Below are positions 23,863 to 32,324 of a stretch of DNA of 35,316 bases, in pieces (position 1 is the first letter of the stretch; each line of letters starts with the position of its first letter). The notes under the pieces are model-generated. The model searched no databases. It was not told the DNA's origin and saw only the letters and a list, made by a program, of their open reading frames with translations. Source of the DNA: Verrucomicrobiia bacterium (GTDB lineage Bacteria; Verrucomicrobiota; Verrucomicrobiia; Limisphaerales; UBA8199); assembly GCA_035946615.1 (NCBI GenBank), contig DASYZB010000151.1:1-35316 (forward strand), read 5' to 3'. The translations under genes were made by a program, and so were the position numbers.

Positions 23863-25419
23863 TTACTGTCCCTTTCCGTTTTGAACGACCACGTAGTGCG
23901 TGCCACCGGGGCCGCCACCGGCTCCGGCGCTCCAGACCCGCAGCAGCACATGATTCCCCTTAACACTGTCACTGAGTTTGACCGCTTGCTCGGCGTTTTT
24001 CACCGGTTGGCGATTGATCTCGATAATCACATCGCCTTGGCGCAAGCCAGCCTCGGCGGAGGGCGAATCGGGTGCCACGCTTGTTATCAAGGCGCCGTGC
24101 AGCGAGCGGGGCAGGTCCAACTCGCGCCGCGCGGCCGCGTCGATGTCAGTCACCTCGACGCCGTCGAGGACATCCTGTTTTTGTTGCTCTTGCTTGCTTG
24201 GGACGCTGCTGCCACCCATGGCAGCAATGGCCTCCTGTGGCAACTGGCCCAAGGTAGCGGTTAAGCTCTTTTCAATCGGCTTGTGTCCGGGTTCACCACG
24301 AAGGACCTGCAGGTTGACGCGTGTTTCAGGAGGGGTTTGGGCTATGACAAGCTGTAGGTTGCGCGGGTCCCGTACCTTCTTCCCATTGACAGCGATAATC
24401 ACATCCCCGTCTTCAACACCTGCTTTGGCTGCCGGGCTGTTGGGCGAAACACCCCCAACCAGCACCCCGCGGCTATCCTCAGGCAGATTGAATTGCGTAG
24501 CCAAGTCGGGTGTCACCTCCTGGATGTTGATTCCCAGGTAGCCGCGAAGCACCTTGCCCGTCGTTATCAGCCGGTCCATCACGTAGCGAGCCATGTTCAC
24601 GGGCACAGCAAAACCCACGCCCTGAAATCCACCACTCCCGCTGAGAATCGCCGTATTGATTCCGATGAGCCGCCCTTCGGCATCAACCAGCGCCCCACCG
24701 GAGTTGCCTGGATTGATGGCCGCATCCGTTTGGATAAAGTCTTCATACCCCGTAATCCCAAATCCGCCGCGACCCAACCCGCTGACAATCCCCATGGTGA
24801 CGGTTTGACCTACATCGAAGGGATTACCGATGGCCAGGACCATGTCCCCCACTTCCAACTTATCGCTATCGGCAATCGTCACGGGGGCAAGATTCTTCCT
24901 CGGCTCGATTTTCAATACCGCGATGTCCGTTGGAGGATCGGTGCCGATGACTTTTGCGTCGATCTCCCTTTCACCATTGGGCAGGCCGACCTTAACGGAT
25001 TGTGCTCCCTCGACCACGTGGTTGGCCGTCAGGATGTAACCATCCGGCGAGACGATCACGCCCGAGCCGAGGCTTTCCTCTTTTCGGGTGCGTGGCAGGG
25101 CCTGCTGCTGGTCAGGTTCTCCAAAGAACCTGCGAAAGAACGGATCATTGAACAAAGGACTCCGCCCGGGCCGCTCGTGGACAATTGTGGTCGAGTAGAT
25201 GTTCACGACACTGGGAACGACTTTTTTGATAACCGGCGCAAAGCTGATGGGGGCTTTGGCATCGCGGTTGATGGGGGCTTCCTCGATGATCAGTTTGGGC
25301 TCTGGTTTGGCGGAAGCGGGGGCGGCCAGCGTGTGAAGCGGCGTGAACTCGAACGCGAGCAAGCCGGCGGCTAAAAGGGGGAGCAAGGGGAAAAGGACAT
25401 GTTTATAGATTGCTTTCAT
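23863..25419 (-). CDS. DegP/HtrA-type periplasmic serine protease
   Basis: A 518-residue protease/chaperone. Signal peptide MKAIYKHVLFPLLPLLAAGL is followed by the trypsin-like domain with catalytic H134 (TANHVVEG), D165 (TDIAVLKI) and S240 (INPGNSGGAL). Two PDZ domains follow: GYLGINIQEVTPDLATQF to about 380 and LITSVAPDSPSAEAGLRQGD near the C-terminus. It degrades or refolds misfolded envelope proteins. The frame is open 10 codons upstream to TTG 25449, but ATG 25419 is preferred because it begins the signal peptide. Same strand as Hsp20 upstream, with a GC-rich hairpin between, so both may respond to stress together. Confidence 0.95.
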   Translation of the reverse strand: MKAIYKHVLFPLLPLLAAGLLAFEFTPLHTLAAPASAKPEPKLIIEEAPINRDAKAPISFAPVIKKVVPSVVNIYSTTIVHERPGRSPLFNDPFFRRFFGEPDQQQALPRTRKEESLGSGVIVSPDGYILTANHVVEGAQSVKVGLPNGEREIDAKVIGTDPPTDIAVLKIEPRKNLAPVTIADSDKLEVGDMVLAIGNPFDVGQTVTMGIVSGLGRGGFGITGYEDFIQTDAAINPGNSGGALVDAEGRLIGINTAILSGSGGFQGVGFAVPVNMARYVMDRLITTGKVLRGYLGINIQEVTPDLATQFNLPEDSRGVLVGGVSPNSPAAKAGVEDGDVIIAVNGKKVRDPRNLQLVIAQTPPETRVNLQVLRGEPGHKPIEKSLTATLGQLPQEAIAAMGGSSVPSKQEQQKQDVLDGVEVTDIDAAARRELDLPRSLHGALITSVAPDSPSAEAGLRQGDVIIEINRQPVKNAEQAVKLSDSVKGNHVLLRVWSAGAGGGPGGTHYVVVQNGKGQ

Positions 25420-25465
25420 GGCTTTGTTGGGAGTAGGAGCGGATGGCAAGGACCTTCGGGGACAA

Positions 25466-25499
25466 TGCGGAGCGGCAGCGGCCTGGCTGCCGCTCCGCA
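25466..25499 (-). terminator. GC-rich hairpin between hsp20 and degP
   Basis: TGCGGAGCGGCAGC (25466-25479) and GCTGCCGCTCCGCA (25486-25499) form a perfect 14-bp stem with a six-base loop. It starts six bases after the hsp20 stop and 47 bp before the degP start (minus strand). No T-run follows, so it may protect the hsp20 message end or attenuate read-through rather than end transcription fully. Confidence 0.6.
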
Positions 25500-25504
25500 G
25501 TTGT

Positions 25505-25966
25505 TCATTGGACCTTCACTTCGATTTGTTTGGGTTTTGCCGATTCCGATTTGGGCATGTGGACCTGGAGCAGGCCCTCTTTGAACTCGGCGCGCACCTT
25601 CGAGGCGTCGGCACCCTCAGGCAGGCTGAAACTCCGGGTAAAACTGCCATACGACCGCTCAAGGCGATGATAGCGTTTCTGCTTTTGTTCCCGCTCGAAC
25701 TTGCGTTCGCCGTGGATCGTCAGCACCCCGTTCTCGACCGTCACCTGAACATCTTCCTTCTTGACCTCGGGCAGCTCGGCTTTCACGAGGAATTCCTTGT
25801 CATCCTCGATGATATCGACGGCCGGCGACCATTGCGCCAGTGGCCCCTCCTGTCCGCGCCGTTCCTGCGAGCGTCCAAAAAAGGACCCGAGCCGGTTTTG
25901 GAATTCACTCAATTCTCGGAAGGGATCCCAGTCCTTGAACGGGTCCCATTTTTGCAAACCATTCAT
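25505..25966 (-). CDS. Hsp20/alpha-crystallin small heat-shock protein
   Basis: A 153-residue holdase chaperone. The N-terminal DPFKDWDPFRELSEFQNRL is typical of bacterial Hsp20. The crystallin domain runs about 45-140, with AVDIIEDDKEFLVKAELPEV, ENGVLTIHGERKFE and YGSFTRSFSLPEGAD, and the end carries FKEGLLQVHMPK. It binds unfolding proteins under heat stress for later refolding. GGAAAGG lies before the ATG. DegP is next on the same strand. Confidence 0.96.
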   Translation of the reverse strand: MNGLQKWDPFKDWDPFRELSEFQNRLGSFFGRSQERRGQEGPLAQWSPAVDIIEDDKEFLVKAELPEVKKEDVQVTVENGVLTIHGERKFEREQKQKRYHRLERSYGSFTRSFSLPEGADASKVRAEFKEGLLQVHMPKSESAKPKQIEVKVQ

Positions 25967-26155
25967 AATCTATGACCTTTCCAGGCGGTATTGAATTTTA
26001 TGGTGGCGAATTGAGGTCCGCCAGCGTGCCTGTTCGGCACCCGGAGCGCGTTGAGGTGATCAGTCCACTCCGTCCCCGGTACTAATCTCTCATTGAAGAG
26101 GGCTTTGTCAAAGGCAGGGAAAACCCTCGAAATTGACGGAAAGACACGAGGCTCA

Positions 26156-26809
26156 ATGGGCGCTCGACAATTTCCCAGCGCCGGGCAACAATCCCTCGGG
26201 ATGGCCAGCAACGCGGATGCACCCTTGGATTTGCTCTGGAAAGAGTACAGCCTTGTCTTTCGTGATTTCGATGATTTGACCCTCGCCCGATGGATGGCCC
26301 AGACGCTTGGCCAATTCGCGGGGAAAACCTGGCGGCTGTCCCACCCTTTACTCGGGGCTTATCGCCTGGCCGCCCAAATGGCCCATGAGCGCCAGATTTG
26401 GCTGAAACGCCTCGCCAGCCCCCCCTCCGCCTATTCCGAATCCACCTGTTGTCGCGCCCCCACCTTGCCGCTGCTGACGCGCGACGTCCAGGAGGCCGGC
26501 CTGATTTGCCAGCATTGCAGCGAAACGCTCGTTCCATTTGAAGAACTCCCGGCCAGCCTAAAGACCGAACTCCAAGCTTGGGCCGCTCAATATGCCCCCA
26601 TCCATGCTGTCGCCCATTGGGAAGAGGCCCAACGCAAGGGCGCAGGCGATTATGAGCGGGCCTTCGAGCAGGCGGCGGCGCAAGCCGAGCAGTTGCTGGC
26701 CCACGCCGGGACGCAACTGGCGCCCAAGTTGCTCGAACTGTATCCGGCTATTGTCTGGGAAGACCAGGATGAATGCCTCGAAGTGCGCCCCGAGGATGTG
26801 GCATTGTAA
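26156..26809 (+). CDS. Hypothetical protein with possible zinc-binding cysteines
   Basis: A 217-residue cytosolic protein starting MGARQFPSAGQQSLG. It contains a helical region (LDLLWKEYSLVFRDFDDLTL, then RWMAQTLGQFAGKTW). STCCRAPTLPLL followed by GLICQHCSETLVPF could hold zinc through two cysteine pairs. The C-terminal half is helical and Ala/Gln/Glu-rich, with HAVAHWEEAQRKGAGDYERA. The family is unknown to me. ATG 26156 has GAGG at 26148-26151; TTG 26093 and ATG 26201 are alternatives. It converges with the hydroxylase gene. Confidence 0.68.
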   Translation: MGARQFPSAGQQSLGMASNADAPLDLLWKEYSLVFRDFDDLTLARWMAQTLGQFAGKTWRLSHPLLGAYRLAAQMAHERQIWLKRLASPPSAYSESTCCRAPTLPLLTRDVQEAGLICQHCSETLVPFEELPASLKTELQAWAAQYAPIHAVAHWEEAQRKGAGDYERAFEQAAAQAEQLLAHAGTQLAPKLLELYPAIVWEDQDECLEVRPEDVAL

Positions 26810-26827
26810 GGCCGAATAGACAACTCC

Positions 26828-28975
26828 TCAGGCGGTTTCCCATTCCGGCAAGCGAATGGGCATTTGGCGCACGCGGGGGCCGCCGGCATGGACTAAGCCG
26901 TTGGCGATGGCAGGAGCGATGGCAATGATGGGTGTCTCGCCCGCCCCAGCTGACTCGACCTCGGGCCGATCCACCAGGTGAATGTCCAATTGGGGCACAT
27001 CATCGAACCGGGGCACCTGGTACTCGCCGAAGGAGGCATTCAGAATCTGCCCGTTCTCGAATCGCATCTCCTCGCGCAAAGCCGGGCCCAAGCCCATGAG
27101 AATCGCCCCCTGCACCTGCGCATGCAAATTGATTGGGTTCACAATCGCGCCGCAATCATAGACCTGCGTCACCCGCCGGACCCGGATGCGTTTTCGATCG
27201 CGCTCCAGCTCGATCTCGGCGCACGCGGCGACGTAGCCGCCTTTGTCTATTCCGCAGGCCAGGCCGACGCCCACATTAGGAGTCTTCTTCGAGACGCATT
27301 CACTCCAGCCGAACCGCTGGGCGGCGGTTTCCAATACCGTGCGCAGGCGCGGATTTTCCAAGTGTTTGAGCCGGTAGGCGAGAGGATCGGCGCCGGCGAC
27401 TGCCGCCAGTTCGTCCATGAAACTTTCTCGCGCGAAGGTGTTGGCCGAGGCAGCAAGCGAGCGGTAAGAGCCCTGGCGCAACGGCGCATCAGAACCAACA
27501 AACCGGCAGTGGCTCTTCCCGGTCCGGTAAGGCGTTTCGAGGGCGGCGCCGCCGGAATTGATATTGATGAAATGCCAGGAAGTAAGAGAACCTTCCCCGT
27601 CCAGGCCGGCCTCAATCTCAATGACCGCCGCTGGACGAAAATAGGCCCAGGTAAACTCCTCCTCGCGGGTCCAGCGCAACAACACCGGGCGGCCCGCTGC
27701 TTGCGCCAATCGGGCGGCCTCGACGGTTGCCTCGCCGCTGTGTTTGCCGCCAAAGCCGCCTCCAAAATCTGGCGCCACCACGCGCACCTTTTCTTCCGGC
27801 ACATGAAACGCACGCGCCAATTCGTTCCGGCAGCCAAATGGATTCTGCGTTCCGGTCCAGACGGTCAGTTTCCCCTCGGCCCATTCGGCGAGCGCGGAAC
27901 GGGGTTCAAGGGGTGCATGCTGGATGTAAGCCGAATGAAAGCTCTGCCGCAGCACGTGTTTAGCCTCCGCCAGCTCTTGTTGAAAGGGGTTGGCCGGTAG
28001 GGGCTCATGAACGCCCGCTTTGAGCTGAGCGAATAAATCCTTGCTCGATGAGTGAGCCGTCCGCTCCCATTTGGCTGTTTTTGCGATGGCCTCCAAGGCA
28101 TCACTCGCGCGGGCCGAGGTGGGCGCAACGACCCCAACGAATTGATCATCCCGGACCGTTTGGACGCCTTCCAAGGCCTTGGCGGGGCCTGGATCGATCG
28201 AGACCAGCTTCGCCCCGTAGGCAGGAGCCCGGAGCACCTTTCCATAGAGCATCCCGGGCCTGGCAATGTCCGACGGGTACTTGTGCGCGCCAGTGACGAT
28301 CTCGCGTCCGTTTGGCCGGGGTGTTGAATGCCCGAGGGCTTTCCAACTCTGAGCGGGGTGCAGGGCGACATCGGGTGGAATCTTCTGCTCGAAGAGGTGC
28401 GCGGCATCCTCGCTTGCCGCAAGGTCAGCGTATGAAAGCGCCCGCCCAGTCGTGGTGTGGATTGCCTTCCCATCGCTGATGCTCACTGCATCGCGTTCGA
28501 CATTCCAGCGCTTAAGCGCCAACGCCATGAGCAACTCCCGCGCGGCGGCTGCGCCCCGGCGCACTGCAGGCACAGTCGAAGGCGTGCTGCGGCTGCCGGC
28601 TGTAATGCCGTCATCAGGCGCCACGCTGGTATCGGCCATGACCAATTCAATGGCGCTGGCCGGCACACATAATTCCTCCGCTGCGGCCAGCATTAACTCA
28701 GCCCGAGCCCCTTGGCCGGCCTCGACTTTGCCGGTGAAAACCGTAATGCCGCCATCTTTGGCAATGTGCACGCGCGCCGAAATGCTAATCGAACCCGCCC
28801 CGCCAAAGCCGCGCCGCTGCGCCAGGGCCGGGGAAGCGCCGGCGGCAACCAGCAATCCGGTGCTAATCACCTGAACAAACGCGCGCCGGTTCAGGCCGAA
28901 ATCATAGTTCATCCGCTCGATGGGCTCATCGTAAGCCTGCGCGTCCAGAGGATCGGTTGGGATTTGCTCTTTCAT
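26828..28975 (-). CDS. Molybdopterin subunit of IorB/xanthine-dehydrogenase family
   Basis: A 715-residue large subunit like isoquinoline 1-oxidoreductase IorB and related aldehyde oxidases. It hydroxylates an aromatic heterocycle or oxidises an aldehyde at a molybdenum cofactor. Near residues 29-45 a Tat leader NRRAFVQVISTGLLVAAG suggests export of the folded complex with its partner. Motifs: GKVEAGQGARAELMLAAAEE, DFGGGFGGKHSGE, a GxGE with catalytic glutamate (AGAGETPIIAIAPAIANG), and CGAIVNPINLHAQVQGAILMG. ATG 28975 follows the small-subunit stop by one base (TGACATG). The frame extends upstream to 29083 over the small subunit and is rejected. Confidence 0.92.
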   Translation of the reverse strand: MKEQIPTDPLDAQAYDEPIERMNYDFGLNRRAFVQVISTGLLVAAGASPALAQRRGFGGAGSISISARVHIAKDGGITVFTGKVEAGQGARAELMLAAAEELCVPASAIELVMADTSVAPDDGITAGSRSTPSTVPAVRRGAAAARELLMALALKRWNVERDAVSISDGKAIHTTTGRALSYADLAASEDAAHLFEQKIPPDVALHPAQSWKALGHSTPRPNGREIVTGAHKYPSDIARPGMLYGKVLRAPAYGAKLVSIDPGPAKALEGVQTVRDDQFVGVVAPTSARASDALEAIAKTAKWERTAHSSSKDLFAQLKAGVHEPLPANPFQQELAEAKHVLRQSFHSAYIQHAPLEPRSALAEWAEGKLTVWTGTQNPFGCRNELARAFHVPEEKVRVVAPDFGGGFGGKHSGEATVEAARLAQAAGRPVLLRWTREEEFTWAYFRPAAVIEIEAGLDGEGSLTSWHFININSGGAALETPYRTGKSHCRFVGSDAPLRQGSYRSLAASANTFARESFMDELAAVAGADPLAYRLKHLENPRLRTVLETAAQRFGWSECVSKKTPNVGVGLACGIDKGGYVAACAEIELERDRKRIRVRRVTQVYDCGAIVNPINLHAQVQGAILMGLGPALREEMRFENGQILNASFGEYQVPRFDDVPQLDIHLVDRPEVESAGAGETPIIAIAPAIANGLVHAGGPRVRQMPIRLPEWETA

Positions 28976-28976
28976 G

Positions 28977-29447
28977 TCATTTCCCGGTGTGGTTGACCGT
29001 GCGTCGAACGGCTGCAACAATAGTGGGGTAATTGGCGCATCGGCACAGATGCGATTGCATGCGCGCGATGATTTGACTCTCACTGGGGTTGGGATTCTCC
29101 TTTAAGAGCGCCATCACACCCAGAATCATGCCCGGCGTGCAGTAGCCGCATTGAAAAGCGCCCTCGGCCAGAAATGCCTCCTGCACCGGGTGAAGGTTGC
29201 CGCCAGTAGCCAGACCTTCAATGGTCAGAATGTTTTGGCCTTCGGCTTGGGCCACGGGTGTCAGGCAGGAGGGCACGCTTTTATCATTGAGCAGGACGGT
29301 GCAGGCTCGGCACTGGCCCTCGCCGCAGCCATATTTGGCGCCGGTCAATTGCAGGTCTTCGCGCAGCACGTCCAGCAATGGCCGCTCCGGGTCCGTCGTC
29401 ACGGTTCGTGACTGGCCATTGACCCTGAAACTTATTGTCTTGTCCAT
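28977..29447 (-). CDS. 2Fe-2S subunit of molybdenum hydroxylase (IorA/CoxS type)
   Basis: A 156-residue small subunit passing electrons from the molybdenum centre. The plant-ferredoxin-type cluster uses C41, C46, C49 and C61 (YGCGEGQCRACTVLL). The second cluster uses C100, C103, C135 and C137 (FQCGYCTPGMIL and HLCRCANYPTI). No FAD subunit is encoded nearby, as in IorAB, so electrons probably go to a cytochrome or another carrier. It has no Tat leader and would be carried by its partner. Its stop nearly touches the large-subunit start. Confidence 0.95.
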   Translation of the reverse strand: MDKTISFRVNGQSRTVTTDPERPLLDVLREDLQLTGAKYGCGEGQCRACTVLLNDKSVPSCLTPVAQAEGQNILTIEGLATGGNLHPVQEAFLAEGAFQCGYCTPGMILGVMALLKENPNPSESQIIARMQSHLCRCANYPTIVAAVRRTVNHTGK

Positions 29448-29493
29448 AGGCAGCCTTGATTCTCAGCGGACCCGGAATGAAAGAGATTCCATG

Positions 29494-29507
29494 ATGCGAG
29501 CTCGCAT
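29494..29507. promoter_or_regulatory. 14-bp perfect palindrome upstream of IorA-like gene
   Basis: ATGCGAG-CTCGCAT is exactly self-complementary and lies 47 bp before the IorA-like start. Its half site, ATGCG, resembles that of the island palindrome at 2726-2745 (ATGCGTGA), which may be chance. Candidate operator for the hydroxylase operon. Confidence 0.4.
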
Positions 29508-29558
29508 GATTTCTGTGCGGTAAAAGGGAGAGGGGCTTTTGTCATTTCCGGTTGGAGT

Positions 29559-29574
29559 TCCACAAAGCTGTGGA
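29559..29574. other. Short hairpin in divergent region
   Basis: TCCACA (29559-29564), loop AAGC, TGTGGA (29569-29574). Perfect 6-bp stem. No T-run and no gene ending here, so not a terminator. Possible regulator site; function unknown. Confidence 0.3.
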
Positions 29575-29692
29575 GCCCAAATCTATGAACCACAAAGGCA
29601 CAGAGATTCGCCATGAGCCCCACTATACCCCCGTGGCCGCTCAGGCTCAAGGCTTCAAAGTGCAAACCAACAAAGCAAGCAAACCAAACCGC

Positions 29693-29720
29693 TTGCGTTC
29701 GGGTGGACTGCGAACATAAT
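29693..29720 (+). promoter_or_regulatory. Candidate promoter of the ATP-grasp/alr operon
   Basis: TTGCGT (29693-29698), 16-bp spacer, CATAAT (29715-29720, five of six to the -10 consensus). The start would be near 29727, giving about 50 bases before ATG 29777. The -35 box is weak. Confidence 0.45.
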
Positions 29721-29776
29721 CGAGGCGTCATGCTGCACCCGAAAACGAGCGGCCCGGCACCCAAACCGATTGCGCG

Positions 29777-31051
29777 ATGAAACGCAAAGCTGCCTCCAGC
29801 TCGATCTCGGTCCTTGTCCTGGGTGTCGGCGCCTTCGCCCATAGCACGGCGCAGATTCTCAAAGACGATGGCGCAAGCGTCGCCACGTACCTCACCCGAA
29901 ACTACGCGCATTATCCTCCGTCACTCGCCGGCCCGGTGTTCAACCGAGACCAACTCCCATCGCCTTGTCCCGTTCTGAAGGAGAGAGGGGTCAACCTCGT
30001 GGTGCCGATGTCCATCGATTGGGCTCAGGCCCGCTGGTGCCAGGAATTGCTTGAATCAAACGTGCCCATTTTCTCTCCGCAGCGGGAGGCGATGAAAATC
30101 GAGCGAGACAGGGATTTTGCGCGGCGGCTTTGTCAGGATTTCAGGATTGCCTACCCCAAGGCGTACGTGGCCCGGAACCGATTGGAAGCCGAACAGGTGC
30201 TGGAAAAGCACCAGCTTGGCCTGGTTATCAAGAACCCGCTCTGCTCGCCCACCAGCCCCATCCATACGATTATCTGCGAGACACCTGCCGATACTCGTTC
30301 CTGGCTCGGGCACATCGATTATGCCGAGGGCGTTTTCCTGCAGGAATACCTCGGCCGCCGCGAAGCCGGCCACATCGCCCTGGTCAGCGGCGGTGAAATC
30401 TACTCTCTGGTCACCAATCAGGAGTACAAACGAGCCCATGCCGGCGATATGGGGATTATCGCCGGCGCGCCGCTAGGGGGATTAGTCGAGAAAGACCCCA
30501 CCGACCAGTATGGGCTCGCCCGCGAGTTGCTCCAGCCGCTGCGCCCCTGGTTGCGCGAAGTGAACTATCACGGCCCCATCCAGGTGACCGCCGTCCAGTC
30601 CAAAGGCAAATGGCACGTAATCGAATATAATATCCGCATTGGTGTGACCTCCGGCGCCATGCTCTTGCGGATGCTGGCCCATCCCGCGCAAACGTTGCTC
30701 GAAACCGCCCAAAACAAAGAGTTGAACCCCCAATTCATTCCCGGGCGCGAATTCGCGTGTTCCGTCACTCTGGCCGGCTATGGCTACCCTTACGTCCAAG
30801 TCCGGGGACCCTGTCTGCCTGTTGAAGTAAGTGAACCTTTGGATTGCGATATTTGGTGGAATGAGGTGGCGCCTGATAATAACGGGGGGTTGGTCGCCAC
30901 CGGCCATCGTATCGGCGATGTCGTCGCCTATGGGGCTTCTTTGAAAGATGCCATCGGGCGCGCGTACCAAAACATCATCAAAATTCGCAGCCTCAGCAGC
31001 TATTACCGGCCGGATATTGGGCGCAGCCTTTGGCCGCCGGGCAGCACCTGA
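29777..31051 (+). CDS. PurD-like ATP-grasp ligase
   Basis: A 424-residue ATP-grasp enzyme resembling phosphoribosylamine-glycine ligase. An N-terminal Rossmann-like part (SVLVLGVGAFAHSTAQIL, residues 10-27) is followed by FSPQREAMKIERDRDFARRL (PurD: lid and start of the grasp fold). The ATP-binding core is GLVIKNPLCS with FLQEYLGRREAGHIALVSGG. The end has VIEYNIRIGVTSGAMLLRM, where the catalytic metal-binding E/N pair (EYN) is kept. The typical GPNTGGMG loop of true PurD is altered (GDMGIIAGAPLG), and the gene sits with alanine racemase rather than purine genes. It may therefore ligate a different amine and carboxylate. It is followed 26 bp later by alr. Confidence 0.8.
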   Translation: MKRKAASSSISVLVLGVGAFAHSTAQILKDDGASVATYLTRNYAHYPPSLAGPVFNRDQLPSPCPVLKERGVNLVVPMSIDWAQARWCQELLESNVPIFSPQREAMKIERDRDFARRLCQDFRIAYPKAYVARNRLEAEQVLEKHQLGLVIKNPLCSPTSPIHTIICETPADTRSWLGHIDYAEGVFLQEYLGRREAGHIALVSGGEIYSLVTNQEYKRAHAGDMGIIAGAPLGGLVEKDPTDQYGLARELLQPLRPWLREVNYHGPIQVTAVQSKGKWHVIEYNIRIGVTSGAMLLRMLAHPAQTLLETAQNKELNPQFIPGREFACSVTLAGYGYPYVQVRGPCLPVEVSEPLDCDIWWNEVAPDNNGGLVATGHRIGDVVAYGASLKDAIGRAYQNIIKIRSLSSYYRPDIGRSLWPPGST

Positions 31052-31076
31052 CTGCGCAACAATCATGAGGATTTAA

Positions 31077-32324
31077 ATGAGCGATGCAACAGACGCCATT
31101 GTTCAACAGGCCCCCGCAACCAGTATTGCCTTTGCCCCCCAGGACCCCCAAACAGCGACCACTCCGCTCCCGGCGCAATCGCTCGCACCATCCCCCGCCG
31201 CACGCCCCGCCTGGATTGAAATTGACCTCAGCCAGCTTCGGCGGAATTTCCAGGCGATTAACCGGCACAAAGCGGCTGAGGTCCGCGTGCTCGGAGTGGT
31301 AAAGGACGAGGCCTATGGCCACGGCGCCTTGCCGGTGGCAAGAATAGCAATGGAATGCGGAGTGGACTTCTTCGGGCTGAGCACGCTCGATGAAGCCATC
31401 ATGCTGCGCCAGCACGGCATCCAAGCCCGGCTCCTCCTGCTGGGCGACCGCCATGAAGCCGAGCACCCCGATTGCATCCGGCATTCTTTGACCTGCTGCC
31501 TCAGTGAGCCCCGGGCAGTTGAGCACCTTGGCCGCCTGGCTGCCAACGCAGGCCGCCGGGTGCCCGTTCACATGAAGATCAACACAGGCATGAATCGCTA
31601 CGGCGTGTGTTGGGAGCAAGCCGCGTCGCTCGCGGCGCTCATTTGCTCGATGCCTGCCCTGCGGTTGGAGGGTGTCTTGAGCCACTTTGCGCAGTCCGAT
31701 GAGACCGACAAATCGTTCGCCAAACTGCAATTGGCCCGCTTCAATCTGGTCCTCGAAGAAATGGCGCAACGCGGCATCCCGGTCGAGCTGCGGCACCTGA
31801 GCAATAGCGGCGGGTTCCTTGATCTGCCGCAAGCGCACTTTGATATGGTGCGCGTGGGCATTCTACCGCTGGGTGTGTATCCATCAAGCGTTTGCCGCCG
31901 CCTTCCGGGTATCGAACCGGCGATGACCGTCAAGGCGCGCATCGCTGCCATTCAGGAATTGCAACCCGGTGATACCGTCGGCTATGGCATGCGCTATGCC
32001 GCCACCTCGCCGCGCCGGATTGCCGTCCTGCCCCTCGGTTATGGGGACGGTTTCCCACGCGTCCGCAATCAGGGTTGCGCGCTGGTCCATGGCCAAAGAG
32101 TGCCCATTGTCGGCGGTGTGGCCATGGACGCCCTCACGGTAGATATTACCGAGGCGCCCGAGGCTCAGTTGTGGGACGAAGCCGTGTTGATGGGCCGCCA
32201 GGGACAGGAAGAGATTTCGGTTCATGAACTGGCGAAATTGAAGAACTCGGTTTCTTATGATGTTCTGGCCGGCTGGCGAGCGCGGTTGCCTCGGATTTTC
32301 TTAAACCAAACTCCCCCCGCATGA
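31077..32324 (+). CDS. alr: Alanine racemase
   Basis: A 415-residue PLP enzyme producing D-alanine for peptidoglycan. PLP lysine K76 (VVKDEAYGHG; VKADAYGHG is usual), catalytic tyrosine Y303 (VGYGMRY), R314 (RRIAVLPLGYGDG), the carbamylated lysine K167 (MKINTGMNRYG) and M350 (GVAMDAL) are all present, so it should be active. The first 44 residues (Ala/Pro/Gln/Thr-rich) precede the usual start AWIEIDLSQL. They are an unstructured extension or a wrong start, but GAGG at 31066-31069 supports ATG 31077. The stop overlaps the next start by ATGA, and the ATP-grasp gene is 26 bp upstream. Confidence 0.95.
   Translation: MSDATDAIVQQAPATSIAFAPQDPQTATTPLPAQSLAPSPAARPAWIEIDLSQLRRNFQAINRHKAAEVRVLGVVKDEAYGHGALPVARIAMECGVDFFGLSTLDEAIMLRQHGIQARLLLLGDRHEAEHPDCIRHSLTCCLSEPRAVEHLGRLAANAGRRVPVHMKINTGMNRYGVCWEQAASLAALICSMPALRLEGVLSHFAQSDETDKSFAKLQLARFNLVLEEMAQRGIPVELRHLSNSGGFLDLPQAHFDMVRVGILPLGVYPSSVCRRLPGIEPAMTVKARIAAIQELQPGDTVGYGMRYAATSPRRIAVLPLGYGDGFPRVRNQGCALVHGQRVPIVGGVAMDALTVDITEAPEAQLWDEAVLMGRQGQEEISVHELAKLKNSVSYDVLAGWRARLPRIFLNQTPPA

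Larger units (their letters stand above)
29448..29776. other. 329-bp divergent intergenic region
   Basis: It lies between the divergent IorA-like and ATP-grasp genes. It holds a 14-bp palindrome (29494-29507), a short hairpin (29559-29574) and a likely plus-strand promoter (29693-29720). I see no gene in it. Confidence 0.6.

Noticed and set aside
29432-29911. 159-aa minus-strand ORF in the divergent region
   Set aside because: It overlaps both the 2Fe-2S and ATP-grasp starts and shows no family signature.
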